Source of the DNA: Rossellomorea sp. AcN35-11
Lineage (GTDB): Bacteria > Bacillota > Bacilli > Bacillales > Bacillaceae_B
DNA length: 64,000 bases
Assembly: GCA_030388825.1 (NCBI GenBank)
Contig: CP128835.1
Span: forward strand, 1,482,001 to 1,546,000
Direction of reading: 5' to 3'
The notes beneath the pieces were generated by a model. It searched no databases and had not been told where the DNA came from. It saw nothing but the letters and a program-made list of their open reading frames with translations. The position numbers and the translations under genes were made by a program. Below are positions 8,306 through 18,957 of this stretch, in pieces; within the stretch, counting starts at the first letter, position 1, and every line of letters starts with the position of its first letter.

Positions 8306-11300
8306 ATGAACAGGAAAACAATGAAGCGTCAATTGTTAAGTGTGACAGTTGCCTCCAGCATGGTTTTAAGCTTGTTTGCTCCGCCTTTATCCCAGCAGGT
8401 ATCTGCTGCAGATGAGGCATTTCAGGACTTGATCATTTCTGAATATATCGAAGGATCCAGTTTCAATAAAGCCATTGAACTTTATAACGGAACGGGAGCG
8501 GCAATTGATTTATCGAATTACACCGTTGAATTACATACGAACGGTATAGAAGTTGCTGATCAGTCCTTCTCTCTCTCAGGCATGCTTAATGCGGGAGACG
8601 TTTTAGTGCTTGCTCATCCAAGTGCAGACTCTGCGATACTTGGTCAGGCTGACATACAAGACAGCAAGGTCATCAATTTCAACGGCAATGATCCCATTAC
8701 GTTAAAGAAGAATGGAACCATCATCGATTCCATCGGCCAAACGGGTTCAACTGCCAATTTTGCAAAGGATGTAACGATCGTCCGTAAAGATACGGTTATG
8801 AAAGGCAATACAGATGTTACGGATGCATTCGATCCTTCCGCAGAGTGGAATACCCTGCCGATCAATACGTTTGATCATCTTGGTTCTCACTTGTCTGACG
8901 CCCCTACTCCAGCACCGGCACCAGTGGAATTATCCACCATCGCCGAAGCACGCAAGGCTGACAAGGGAACAATCGTAAAGGTACAAGGTATCGCGACGGC
9001 AGCCTTTGAAGCTGGAGGAAAGACCAATCTGTTCATCCAGGACGAAACAGCCGGAGTCATCATCCGCGGCAGCGGACTTACGGCCGAGCCTGGTGACGAG
9101 GTGATCGCCGAAGGTACACTTGGCGACTTCTATGGAATGCAGCAAATCGAAGCCTCAGCTTCAAAGGTTGAAATCACAACAGAAGACAAGGGAATCCCTT
9201 CACCGGCCTCTCTTACTTCTATAGACCTGTCAGCTGAAAACGGTGAACAACATGAAGGAATGCTTGTTGAATTTGCCAATGTGACAGTGGACTCGAAAGA
9301 CAGCAACGGAAACTTCACGGCAACGGACAGCTCAGGTTCATTCGTCATCAAGCCGGGTAACGGTGAGTGGCTTGAAGTTGGAAAAACGTACGAGCTCCTC
9401 CGTGGCGTGGTCGACTATAACTTTAATGAATATAAGCTGGTTCCGCGTCATTCAGCAGATGTCATTGAAACAGCATTTTCCGTCACAGCCGACCCTGCTT
9501 CAGGATCTGTTGTGGAAGGAACGAAGGTCACCCTTCAAACCGCAACGAAAGGCGGAGCGATCCATTTCACCATGGATGGAAGTGCTCCAACAGCTTCCAG
9601 TACGGAATACACGTCTCCAATCGAGCTGACTGCTGATACTACGATCAAGGCAATCGTTGTAGAAGGAGACAGAACAAGTGATGTATCCACGTTCACTTAC
9701 AAGGTTCTTCCATCTCTTGATGGTGTAAGCATCCATGATATCCAGGGAGATTCCCATTCCTCTCCTTACGAAAACATGACGGTCACCAACGTGGAAGGAA
9801 TCGTGACGGCAAAGGCTGGTTCAAATGCCTTCTATATGCAGGAAGAAACGCCTGATGACAACGTGGCGACATCTGAAGGGATTTATGTCTATGCAAAAGG
9901 CAATTCGGTAAAAGTTGGAGACAAAATCAACGTTTCCGGTCAAGTGAAAGAGTGGAAGGAACAAGGGTTTTCTGATGCCAAGGACCTCCTCACCACTCAA
10001 ATCACCGCATCTTCTGTAACGGTGGAATCGTCAGGTAATACAGTACCTGCAGCCATCGTAATGGGAGAGGACCGTGTACCTCCGACTGAAATCATTGAAG
10101 ATGATGAAATGAAAACATTCGACCCTGAAACAGACGGTCTGGATTTCTATGAAAGTCTTGAAGGGATGCTGATTGAGATCCCGGATGCTGTGATTACAGG
10201 TCCAGTGAAATATGATGAACTGCCGGTTGTGGCGAATACGAGCGAAGATCAGCTCCGCACAAGTGCCGGGGGCGTATTGATTTCCCCTGAGGATTACAAT
10301 CCTGAGCGCATGCTCGTAGACGTTGATGGGATCAGTATCAATGCGAAAACGGGTGATAGGCTTGACGGCTCCGTCATCGGTAACGTCAGCTATGACTACA
10401 GCAACTTTAAAATCCGTCCTGCGGGAACGTTCCCGGCGGTAGTGGATGGAGGGACCGACCAAGAAATCACCTCCATTACTCCAGTTGAAGGAGATTTAAC
10501 GATTGCTTCCTACAACATTGAGAACTTCCATGCCGGAATAAAGGAAAGTAAGGTGGAGAAGATTGCCGACTCCATCGTGTCAAATATGAAGACACCTGAT
10601 ATCATCGGCCTGGTCGAAGTTCAGGATAATAACGGACCTACTGATGATGGAACAACGGATGCCAGTGAATCATATGAAGCGATCATCAATGCGATTGAAG
10701 CGGCAGGCGGACCGACCTATGCATTCACGGATATTGCGCCAGAGGATAAAACAGACGGCGGACAACCAGGCGGGAACATCCGTGTCGGCTTCATCTACAA
10801 TCCTGAGCGTGTCGAACTGACGGATAAAGAAGCGGGAGATGCGGTCACTTCTGTTGGTGTGAACGAGGATGGCCTTACTCATAATCCTGGGCGAATCGAT
10901 CCGACCAACGAAGCATTTGAAGACTCACGTAAAGCACTTGCTGCTGAATTCATGTTCAACGGTGAAAAAGTCATCGTTGTAGCGAACCACTTTAACTCTA
11001 AAGGCGGGGACGGGGCACTATTCGGCGCTGATCACCCCGTTGTCCTTGGAAGTGAAGTGCAACGTTTGAAACAGGCGAAAGTACTGAATCAATTCGTGAA
11101 TGAGGTTAACGAAAAAGTGGAAGATGCAAACGTTGTGGTCCTCGGTGACTTAAACGACTTCGAATTCTCTGCTCCCATCGATACACTGGAAGGGGACGTT
11201 TTAACCAATATGATGGAAAAGCTCCCTGCAGAGGAACGTTACACGTATATTTATCAAGGAAACTCCCAAGTACTGGATCATATCCTGGTGACGAATAATC

Positions 11301-12277
11301 TAGCCCATCGTACCATGATTGACTCTATCAACATCAACGCTGATTTCAGTGAAGAGGATGGACGGGCAAGTGATCACGATCCTGTTCTTGCAAAGATTCA
11401 GTTTGACAATAAGGTAGAGCGTATTTCTGGTGACGATCGCTATCAAACGGCCATAGAAATCTCTGAAAAAGGCTGGGAATCTGCAGACACGGTGGTCATC
11501 GCCAGAGGGGATCAGTTCCCTGATGCCCTTGCAGGAGCTCCCCTTGCCTACAAACACGATGCTCCGATCTTACTGACCGAGCAAGGCTATTTGAACGATG
11601 AGGTACAGGAAGAAATCAAGCGGTTGGGTGCAAAGAAAGCGATCATCCTTGGCGGTGAAGGTGCCGTATCGAAGTATGTTCAATACCAGCTGAAAGGACT
11701 AGGCCTGAAAACAGATCGAATCTCCGGTGATGATCGATTTGAAACAGCTGCGAATATTGCCGCTAAATTAGACGGCAACCCTGAAAAGGCGATCGTGGCA
11801 AATGCCTATCAATTCGCCGATGCCCTTTCTGTTGCATCGTATGCAGCGCAGAATGGATATCCGATTGTTCTGTCTGCTCAAGATACATTGTCAGATGCTT
11901 CAGAGAAGGTACTAAACGAAATTGACGAAAAGATTGTCGTTGGCGGGGAAAATGCCATCAGCAGCAAGATTTTTGAAAGCTTTGAAGAAGCGACACGCTA
12001 TAGTGGCTCGGACCGTTACGAAACGTCAGCTGAAATCGCCAAACACTTAACTCCGAAAACCAACTTTGCCATCGCGGCAACGGGAGCTAACTTCGCCGAT
12101 GCACTGGCAGGTTCGGTCCTTGCAGCAAAAGAAGGAGCTGAAATCTTACTTGTGAAGAAAGATGAGGTTCCTGAAGAGATCATGGAAGCCATTGCAATGG
12201 ATGATATTCGTAATTTCCACGTAGTTGGCGGGAAGAACGCAGTAAGTGAAGACGTATTGAACCACTTGAAAAAATAA
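8306..12277 (+). CDS. secreted multidomain nuclease with lamin-tail, EEP and three cell-wall-binding repeats
   Basis: Protein of 1323 residues. In order: Sec signal peptide (to about VSAA, residue 35); lamin-tail domain (about 36-195); OB-fold nucleic-acid region (about 207-386); a chitobiase C-terminal-like Ig module (AIHFTMDGSAPTASSTEYTS, about 389-466); a second OB-like region (470-571); an endonuclease/exonuclease/phosphatase domain (about 728-1036) with IASYNIENF, LVEVQD, NHFNSKGG, LGDLND and SDHDPV carrying the metal and catalytic residues; and three CWB2 (PF04122-type) repeats (about 1040-1323). Related to YhcR/ExeM-type extracellular nucleases. Likely digests DNA or RNA at the cell wall for phosphate and nucleosides. 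Its CWB2 tail is a clear paralogue of the tail of the next gene. Confidence 0.85.
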   Translation: MNRKTMKRQLLSVTVASSMVLSLFAPPLSQQVSAADEAFQDLIISEYIEGSSFNKAIELYNGTGAAIDLSNYTVELHTNGIEVADQSFSLSGMLNAGDVLVLAHPSADSAILGQADIQDSKVINFNGNDPITLKKNGTIIDSIGQTGSTANFAKDVTIVRKDTVMKGNTDVTDAFDPSAEWNTLPINTFDHLGSHLSDAPTPAPAPVELSTIAEARKADKGTIVKVQGIATAAFEAGGKTNLFIQDETAGVIIRGSGLTAEPGDEVIAEGTLGDFYGMQQIEASASKVEITTEDKGIPSPASLTSIDLSAENGEQHEGMLVEFANVTVDSKDSNGNFTATDSSGSFVIKPGNGEWLEVGKTYELLRGVVDYNFNEYKLVPRHSADVIETAFSVTADPASGSVVEGTKVTLQTATKGGAIHFTMDGSAPTASSTEYTSPIELTADTTIKAIVVEGDRTSDVSTFTYKVLPSLDGVSIHDIQGDSHSSPYENMTVTNVEGIVTAKAGSNAFYMQEETPDDNVATSEGIYVYAKGNSVKVGDKINVSGQVKEWKEQGFSDAKDLLTTQITASSVTVESSGNTVPAAIVMGEDRVPPTEIIEDDEMKTFDPETDGLDFYESLEGMLIEIPDAVITGPVKYDELPVVANTSEDQLRTSAGGVLISPEDYNPERMLVDVDGISINAKTGDRLDGSVIGNVSYDYSNFKIRPAGTFPAVVDGGTDQEITSITPVEGDLTIASYNIENFHAGIKESKVEKIADSIVSNMKTPDIIGLVEVQDNNGPTDDGTTDASESYEAIINAIEAAGGPTYAFTDIAPEDKTDGGQPGGNIRVGFIYNPERVELTDKEAGDAVTSVGVNEDGLTHNPGRIDPTNEAFEDSRKALAAEFMFNGEKVIVVANHFNSKGGDGALFGADHPVVLGSEVQRLKQAKVLNQFVNEVNEKVEDANVVVLGDLNDFEFSAPIDTLEGDVLTNMMEKLPAEERYTYIYQGNSQVLDHILVTNNLAHRTMIDSININADFSEEDGRASDHDPVLAKIQFDNKVERISGDDRYQTAIEISEKGWESADTVVIARGDQFPDALAGAPLAYKHDAPILLTEQGYLNDEVQEEIKRLGAKKAIILGGEGAVSKYVQYQLKGLGLKTDRISGDDRFETAANIAAKLDGNPEKAIVANAYQFADALSVASYAAQNGYPIVLSAQDTLSDASEKVLNEIDEKIVVGGENAISSKIFESFEEATRYSGSDRYETSAEIAKHLTPKTNFAIAATGANFADALAGSVLAAKEGAEILLVKKDEVPEEIMEAIAMDDIRNFHVVGGKNAVSEDVLNHLKK

Positions 12278-12448
12278 TCGAGGAAGATTGAAGGGACATT
12301 GACTTGTCCCTCTTCTCCCCAGAATGAACGACATTTCTGCAAAATTTTTGAAAAATTCGTCACATAGCACTACTAAACTACTATATAATGGGTATTGTCG
12401 GCGGAATTACGACAAATACTTACATATGAAAAGGAAGGGATCAACCAA

Positions 12449-14891
12449 ATGAATATTAAGAAACCTCTATACGGCGTGTTATCAACTGCAGCCCTTGCCG
12501 CTGCCATTTTTGCAGGATCACCTGCTTCAGCAGAAGGAGGAGACTTTGATTTATCAATCATGCATACAAATGATACCCATGCCCATGTTGAAGGCTATCC
12601 CCGTTTAGTCACAGCAGTAAATGAGCCTGCGCGCTGAGAAAGCCAACTCTTTACTATTGGACGCCGGTGATGTATTCTCAGGGACCCTGTATTTCCGTCA
12701 ATATCTTGGACAAGCAGACCTTCACTTTATGAATGAACTGAAGTACGATGCCATGACACTTGGGAATCATGAGTTCGATAAGGATTCCAAGACTCTTGCA
12801 GACTTCATTAAAAATATGGAATTCCCGATGGTTTCATCTAATGTAACCGTTACGGGTGATAAAGACCTTGAGCCACTGTTCAAAAATGAAATCGGACAGC
12901 CGGGAGACGGTGGATATGTCTATCCTGCGATGATTAAAGAAGTAGATGGGGAAAAGGTCGGTATTTACGGCTTAACGACACCGGATACTGAGTTTATCGC
13001 TAATCCAGGAGAACATGTCGTATTTGAAGATGCCGTTGAAAAATCCAAAGCCACTATCAAGATGCTGAAGGATAAAGGTGTCAACAAGATCGCTCTTTCC
13101 CACCTTGGGTATGCCAACGATTTAGAATTGGCCGAGGAAGTGGATGGACTTGATATCATCGTGGGCGGTCACTCGCATACTGTCCTTGAAGAGCCGGTTG
13201 TCATTGAGAAGGCAGAGCCTACGGTTATCGTTCAAGCAGGAGAATACCTGAACCTTCTTGGATTATTAGATGTAACATTTGACGATAAGGGTGTAGTGAC
13301 AGAGCATAACGGTGAAATCCTCAACCTTAAGAATTACGAGGCTGACGCGGATGCTCTTGCTAAAGTAAATGAGTACAAAGCTCCTCTTGAGGAATTGAAA
13401 GCTGAAGTTGTCGGAAAAACCGATGTGGCCCTGAATGGTGAGCGTGCAGACGTACGAAGAAAAGAAACCAATCTAGGAAACCTGATCGCTGACGGAATGG
13501 TGGCGAAAGCCAACGAGTACGTCGAAACGTATATCGGAATTCAAAATGGCGGAGGGATCCGTGCTTCCATCAATGAGGGTGACATCACACTCGGAGAAGT
13601 ATTGACGACCATGCCGTTCGGGAACAATCTTGTGACACTTGACTTAACGGGAGAAGAAATCGTCGCTGCCCTTGAGCACAGTGTGAAGAGAGTCGAAGGG
13701 GAAGACGCACCGGGTGAATTCCTGCAAGTATCAGGCATCAACTATAAATATGATGTGACGAAGCCTGCGGGAGAACGTGTGTGGCACGTAGAAGTCATGA
13801 CGGAGAACGGATTTGAAGAAATCGATCTTGACATGATGTATTCTGTTGCTACCAACGCCTTTACGGCAAATGGTGGAGACGGTTATACGATGCTTAAGGA
13901 AGCAAAAGACGAAGGACGCATCACGGAACTGTTTATCGTCGACTTTGAAGTGTTCACCTCTTATATTGAAAACAACGATCCTGTTTCTCCTGTTGTAGAG
14001 GATCGAATCGTTCAAGAGGAAGCACCTGAGGTGACTCGCCTGACTGGTGATACACGTTATGAGACAGCGGTTGAAATTTCGAAAAATGGTTGGGAAACGT
14101 CCGATACGGTCATTCTTGCACGCGGAGATTCATTCCCTGACGCACTTGCTGGAGCACCGCTTGCCTACAAGCATGATGCGCCGATTTTATTAACAGAAAA
14201 AGGTTCATTAAATGCAGCAACGAAAGAAGAAATCATTCGCCTTGGTGCTAAGAATGTCATCATTCTTGGAGGAAAAGGAGCTGTAAGCCAATATGTGGAA
14301 TATCAGCTTGAAGGAATGGACCTTGACGTAGACCGTATTGCAGGAGATGACCGTTGGGAAACGGCAGTCAATATCGCAGCGAGCCTTGGCGGTACACCTG
14401 AAAAAGCAGTAGTGGCAAACGGAAAGAATTTCCCTGATGCCCTTGCGATCGCTTCCTATGCGGCGAAAAACGGATATCCGATCCTGTTAACGGATTCCGA
14501 TAAGCTTCCGTCTGAAACGTCAAAAGCCCTAAAAGGAATCGACAGCACGATTGTAGTCGGTGGTGAAGCAGCAGTGAGCGAGAAAGTATTCAAGTCACTT
14601 CCTGATGCTATGCGTTACGCTGGACTAAACCGTTACGAAACGGCAGCTAACATTGCAACAGATCTTAATCCTTCGAAGGTAGCCTATGTAGCGACCGGCA
14701 AAAACTTTGCGGATGCACTGGCAGGTTCCGTACTGGCTGCGAAAGAAGATGCTACAATGCTTCTTGTTCAACCTAACGACCTTCCAGAGGTTACATCTGA
14801 AGCCATTGCAGAAATGAAAGCGAAGGATTTCCATATTCTTGGCGGTGAAAATGCTGTAAGTGATGCAGTTGCTGAAAAATTAATGAAATAA
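12449..14891 (+). CDS. secreted 5'-nucleotidase (UshA family) with three cell-wall-binding repeats, apparent frameshift
   Basis: Extracellular enzyme that removes phosphate from nucleotides, 813 residues once repaired. A signal peptide (to about ASAEG) is followed by a metallophosphatase domain (SIMHTNDTHAHVEG, LLLDAGDVFSG, LGNHEFDKD, GGHSHT). Next comes the 5_nucleotid_C domain (QNGGGIRASI, TMPFGNNLVTLDLTG, FTANGGDGY), then three CWB2 repeats from about residue 528. An extra C near 12622-12624 breaks the frame after AVNE; without it the text reads VNELRAEKANSLLLDAG. Start ATG 12449 lies behind AAGGAAGGGA. Together with the upstream nuclease it would convert nucleic acids to nucleosides and phosphate on the cell surface. 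Confidence 0.85.
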
Positions 14892-14906
14892 AACCCTATA
14901 AAAACA

Positions 14907-14939
14907 AAAAGCCATCGTGTATTCGATGGCTTTTCTTTT
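14907..14939 (+). terminator. rho-independent terminator after 5'-nucleotidase
   Basis: AAAAGCCATCG and CGATGGCTTTT form an 11-bp stem around TGTATT, followed by a T-rich tail. Confidence 0.85.
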
Positions 14940-14997
14940 GGATTCATTTTAGAAAAGCGCCGGTTTGTCCATCCTACTCCTAAAGGAGGGAGTTGGG

Positions 14998-15426
14998 TTG
15001 CGTTACGTATTGGCTATTTTCTACGGTATTTTTGTATGGATCCTTACGTGTACGGAGAGTATCGAGAAGCTTTTTCGTGAGGGGAGACCGTCCTTTCTGT
15101 GGAACCCTGATCCTGATTTGAAGAGCTTTTTAGATTTTGACTCTTATCCATTTGACAGTCCAGCTTATTTAACTCAAAAATCAGGTCATATCATGGCCTT
15201 TTATCTTCTTGCCTTCTTTACTCATTCCGCCCTCAGGAAAGCGTCCGTCGTCTTTGTTCTGTCAGCTTCATTCGGTCTTTTTACGGAAGCCTCCCAGCTG
15301 TTTTTCTCAAGAACCGGGTGCCTCCTTGATGTAGGGTATGATGTGATGGGCATTGCCCTCTATTTTATCTTTCAATTGGCTGGTCATAAGCGTACGGAGA
15401 ACTCATCAAGGGTTCGAAGCGGGTAA
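14998..15426 (+). CDS. VanZ-like membrane protein
   Basis: Protein of 142 residues with about four hydrophobic segments. VanZ-type features: an N-terminal helix ending in a conserved TES region, KSGHIMAFYLLAFFTHSALR, LTEASQLFFSRTGCLLDVGYDVMGIALY. VanZ proteins are membrane proteins linked to low-level teicoplanin resistance in one system, but most have no known role. The TTG at 14998 has AAAGGAGGG seven bases before it and is the chosen start. Confidence 0.7.
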   Translation: MRYVLAIFYGIFVWILTCTESIEKLFREGRPSFLWNPDPDLKSFLDFDSYPFDSPAYLTQKSGHIMAFYLLAFFTHSALRKASVVFVLSASFGLFTEASQLFFSRTGCLLDVGYDVMGIALYFIFQLAGHKRTENSSRVRSG

Positions 15427-15456
15427 TTGTGCAGAAACATACTGCTCCCACAGGTC

Positions 15457-15497
15457 AAAAAAGAACCGGTTTGATGGATTCAAACCGGTTCTTTTTT
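15457..15497. terminator. bidirectional terminator between VanZ-like gene and trhO
   Basis: AAAAAAGAACCGGTTTGA and its reverse complement form a long stem around TGGA, with A-run on one side and T-run on the other, so it can end both converging transcripts. Confidence 0.9.
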
Positions 15498-15501
15498 ATG
15501 A

Positions 15502-16467
15502 TTAGATAGTGGCTGTTTCTTTCTCGTTCTCAATCACTGCCAAACGCTCTGCCACTTCTTCCTCTGTCAAACCATGCTCTTTGATGTAGCGGTTTTCAGG
15601 GCTCTTGCGGCATTCGTCAGAGCAGCTTCTCATATATTTATGCTCGTTCTCTTCAGAGCAGAGGATCTTTCTGTTACATGGCGGGTGGGCACAGTTTACG
15701 TAACGCTCACAAGGCTCACCTGTGTAGTAATCTTTTCCTACGATTACATGCTCTGTCTGGTTGACAGGAACACCGATTCGCTCGTCGAATACATAAAGCT
15801 GTCCGTCCCATAGCTGGCCTTTCACCTCTGGGTCTTTCCCGTAGGTTGCAATTCCACCATGAAGCTGGGCCACATCCTCAAAGCCTTCCTTCACTAACCA
15901 GCCTGAGAATTTTTCACAGCGGATCCCGCCTGTACAATACGTGATGATCTTTTTGCCTTCTAATTTATCTTTGTTATCACGGACCCAGTTCGGAAGATCG
16001 CGGAAGTTTTTGATATCCGGCTTCACGGCTCCTCTGAAGTGTCCAAGTTCATACTCATAGTCGTTACGTGCATCCAGGAGAATCGTGTCTTCCTGCTGGA
16101 TTTGCTCAAAAAAGTCCTTAGGGTCAAGGTACTTACCAGTCAGTTCGTTTGGATTGACATCATCTTCAAGACGAAGAGTCACAAGCTCAGGACGGTGCTT
16201 GACCTTCAACTTTTTGAACGCATGGCCATCTGCTTCGTCGATCTTGAACACCGTGTCTTTGAAATGAGGGTCCTGTCTCATGGCTTCCATGTACGCATCT
16301 GTCTGCTCGATGGTTCCTGAGCATGTCCCGTTAATCCCTTCAGAAGAAATCAGGATACGTCCCATAAGGCCCAGGTCTGCACAAAGTTGCTTGTGCTGTG
16401 CCGTCACTTCCTCTGGATTCTCGATATCTACATAGTTGTAATACAGTAATACTCGATAATTGTTCAT
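15502..16467 (-). CDS. trhO: tRNA uridine(34) hydroxylase TrhO (rhodanese family)
   Basis: Oxygen-dependent tRNA U34 hydroxylase of the YceA/TrhO family, first step of 5-methoxyuridine formation in Gram-positives. An N-terminal ferredoxin-like part ([17 protein letters not shown]) precedes a rhodanese domain with active-site loop [17 protein letters not shown] (catalytic Cys). The C-terminal region is cysteine-rich ([30 protein letters not shown]). Length 321 residues from ATG 16467, which has AGGTGG eight bases upstream; a GTG four codons earlier is also open. Monocistronic, convergent with the VanZ-like gene. Confidence 0.9.
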   Translation of the reverse strand: MNNYRVLLYYNYVDIENPEEVTAQHKQLCADLGLMGRILISSEGINGTCSGTIEQTDAYMEAMRQDPHFKDTVFKIDEADGHAFKKLKVKHRPELVTLRLEDDVNPNELTGKYLDPKDFFEQIQQEDTILLDARNDYEYELGHFRGAVKPDIKNFRDLPNWVRDNKDKLEGKKIITYCTGGIRCEKFSGWLVKEGFEDVAQLHGGIATYGKDPEVKGQLWDGQLYVFDERIGVPVNQTEHVIVGKDYYTGEPCERYVNCAHPPCNRKILCSEENEHKYMRSCSDECRKSPENRYIKEHGLTEEEVAERLAVIENEKETATI

Positions 16468-16790
16468 ATTTATTGCCACCTGTCGATTTATATTTGCAAG
16501 ATATAATCTTAGGATTTCGTTCCTTATTACTCTTACGATGTACTATTATAACAAATTTTGATGAAATTGCATTATCTATGAAGGAGAAAAGATGGGGATT
16601 GTGAGGAAAAGGTGGTGGATATTGGTTTTTATCAGAATGATGTCTCCGTCAATCATATGAACGTTGTCAAAGTACAAGCTGTACATACCCTGTCCTCAAC
16701 GTGAATATACATTCATTAAATTTGTAAAGATGGATAAGATTTGAAAGAATGGTCATAAGAAGAAAAATATGCAAGGGGTTGTTCTGACAT
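16468..16790. other. 323-bp intergenic region, divergent trhO/pbpC
   Basis: Holds the divergent start signals of trhO and pbpC. I see no convincing RNA gene. An imperfect palindrome GTACAAGCTGTAC lies near 16670. The AT-rich part near 16700-16745 may contain the pbpC promoter, but no clear -35/-10 pair stands out. Confidence 0.4.
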
Positions 16791-18794
16791 ATGTTCAAAA
16801 AATGCTTTCTGCTCGTACTCTTCGTTGTTTTCAGTATACTGGCCGCAGGATGTCAGGAGAAGCCGCAGCCTGATGACCGCCTGAAGGAATACGTAGATCT
16901 CTGGAATGAAGGAAAGTTCGATGCAATGTTTAACGAGTATGTAAACACCTCAACCAAAGAGACGTTCAAAAAAGAGGATTTCGTCACCCGGTACAAGGAT
17001 ATCTATGGTGATTTGGAAGTGAAGGATGTAAAGGCAGCCTTTAAGGAGCCGGAGAAAGAAACAGACTGGGACAAAGAGTCAGAAGCCTTGTTCCCTTTGA
17101 CCATTTCCTTCAATACATTAGCAGGAGATGTTACGTATGAACAAGATATTACGTTAACAAAAGAAGAGCAGGGAGATAAGGAGAATTGGTTCGTTGATTG
17201 GGAACCATCTTTTATCCTGCCGGGGTTGGAAAAGGGCGATAAAGTCGGTGTGGAAAGAATGACGGCCAAGCGTGGGGAGATTCTCGACCGAAATCAGCAG
17301 CCCCTTGCCGTGAATGGGGAAGCGTTTGAACTCGGTATTGTACCGAAGGAATTCAATGAGAATGACATAAACAAGTTATCATCCCTTCTCGATATGTCCC
17401 CTGAAGCCATCCGGAATAAGCTTGAGCAGAGTTGGGTGAAGCCGGAATACTTTGTACCGATTAAGAAAATCGCCTTATCCCAGCGCCCGTTAGCACTGGA
17501 AATCATCGAACTCGATGGGCTTTATTCTAAAAGGGTCCCTGCAAGGGCGTACCCATACGGTGAAGCTGCCGCCCACCTGACAGGATATATAGGGAAGCTT
17601 ACTGCCGAAAAGCTTGAGAAGCTAAAAGATAAAGGCTATACCCCTCAATCATTGATGGGGGTAAGCGGTGCTGAAAAAGTGTACGAAGATCAGTTAAGAG
17701 GAAAAGATGGTCAGCGGATCTATTTGAAGAAACAAGACGCTGATGAGGTGGTGACCATCGCCGAAGAGGAGGTCGAGGACGGTCAAAACATCATCCTGAC
17801 CATTGATGCGGAAATGCAGAAGAAGATCTATGAACAAATGAAAAATGAAGCCGGAACCGCCGCTGCCCTTCATCCAGGAACAGGAGAGGCATTGGCCCTC
17901 GTCAGCACACCGGCCTATGACCCCAATGAGTTCGTACTGGGCATGTCATCTGAAAACTATCAAAATCTGGCCGATAACCCGAAGAAGCCGTTGCGTAATC
18001 GGTTTCCCATCGCCTATTCACCCGGGTCGACGATGAAAGGAATCACCGCTTCCGTCGGCTTGAAATCAGGAAAATTAGACCCTGATAAAATCTATGAGAT
18101 TAAAGGGAAGAAGTGGCAGAAGGATGCGTCCTGGGGGAAATACCATGTCGTCCGAGTATTTGACAATGAAAGCAAAGTGGACTTGGAAAGTGCACTGAAA
18201 TTCTCAGATAACATCTATTTTGCAAGGGTTGGATTGGAAATGGGAGCCGAACCGTTTGTTGCAGGGTTAAAGGACTTTGGATTCGGAGAAGACATCCCCG
18301 TTTCCTATCCCATCTATACGTCACAGATCTCAAACGACGGGACCATCTCCAAAGAAGTCCAGCTTGCTGACTCGGCCTTCGGTCAAGGCGAGGTCCTTAT
18401 GAGTATCGTCCATCTTGCCAGTGCCTATGGAGGAATCATCAACGACGGAAACATGATGAAGCCGAGACTTCTCATGGATGAGAAGCATGAGGTGTGGAAA
18501 GAGAACCTCCTTACGAAAGAACAGGCGGACATGCTGAAAACGGACTTTCGAAAAGTCGTCACCGAAGGGATTGCAGGAAAAGCGAGTGTGAAAGGGAAGG
18601 CGATCGCAGGGAAAACCGGAACGGCGGAAATCAAAGCTGAACAAGGGACAACCGGGACTGAAAATGGACTCTTTGTGTCTTACGACGAGAAAGACCCGAC
18701 CATGGTCCTGGCCATGCTTTTGGAAGACGTTGAAAAAGCAGGGGGCAGTACCCATACCGTTGAGGTGACGAAGAGGTTCTATGAAAGCTGGTAA
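16791..18794 (+). CDS. pbpC: penicillin-binding protein 3 (PBP2a/MecA-type transpeptidase)
   Basis: Class B penicillin-binding protein that cross-links peptidoglycan, 667 residues, matching B. subtilis PbpC (668). The N-terminus is a lipobox-like LAAGCQE (Cys near 21). Then a MecA_N/NTF2-like domain (DRLKEYVDLWNEGKFDAMFNEY), a PBP dimer domain (RGEILDRNQQPLA), and the transpeptidase with active-site SPGSTMKG, SDN (LKFSDNIYF) and KTGTAE. PBP3 has a low-affinity, accessory role in cell-wall synthesis in relatives. Stands alone, with a terminator just downstream. Confidence 0.9.
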   Translation: MFKKCFLLVLFVVFSILAAGCQEKPQPDDRLKEYVDLWNEGKFDAMFNEYVNTSTKETFKKEDFVTRYKDIYGDLEVKDVKAAFKEPEKETDWDKESEALFPLTISFNTLAGDVTYEQDITLTKEEQGDKENWFVDWEPSFILPGLEKGDKVGVERMTAKRGEILDRNQQPLAVNGEAFELGIVPKEFNENDINKLSSLLDMSPEAIRNKLEQSWVKPEYFVPIKKIALSQRPLALEIIELDGLYSKRVPARAYPYGEAAAHLTGYIGKLTAEKLEKLKDKGYTPQSLMGVSGAEKVYEDQLRGKDGQRIYLKKQDADEVVTIAEEEVEDGQNIILTIDAEMQKKIYEQMKNEAGTAAALHPGTGEALALVSTPAYDPNEFVLGMSSENYQNLADNPKKPLRNRFPIAYSPGSTMKGITASVGLKSGKLDPDKIYEIKGKKWQKDASWGKYHVVRVFDNESKVDLESALKFSDNIYFARVGLEMGAEPFVAGLKDFGFGEDIPVSYPIYTSQISNDGTISKEVQLADSAFGQGEVLMSIVHLASAYGGIINDGNMMKPRLLMDEKHEVWKENLLTKEQADMLKTDFRKVVTEGIAGKASVKGKAIAGKTGTAEIKAEQGTTGTENGLFVSYDEKDPTMVLAMLLEDVEKAGGSTHTVEVTKRFYESW

Positions 18795-18807
18795 ATGAGG
18801 GATTGAT

Positions 18808-18840
18808 GCGGTGGGCAGCATATGCTCGCCGCTTTTTTTG
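18808..18840 (+). terminator. rho-independent terminator after pbpC
   Basis: GC-rich hairpin GCGGTGGGCAGCA / TGCTCGCCGC followed by seven Ts. Confidence 0.75.
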
Positions 18841-18957
18841 TTCATCCGGAGCTTCTGTCAGCATGTTCCAGCACAGTTCCACGGCGATTCCCCATTCGAT
18901 CTGTGCTATGATAGATAAAATAGCCCTAGTGGTTGACATTCAACAGGAGTGATCATT

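Noticed and set aside
12288..12315. Rho-independent terminator after the nuclease gene
   Set aside because: AGGGACA/TGTCCCT forms a stem, but no T-run follows, so I left it out as a terminator.
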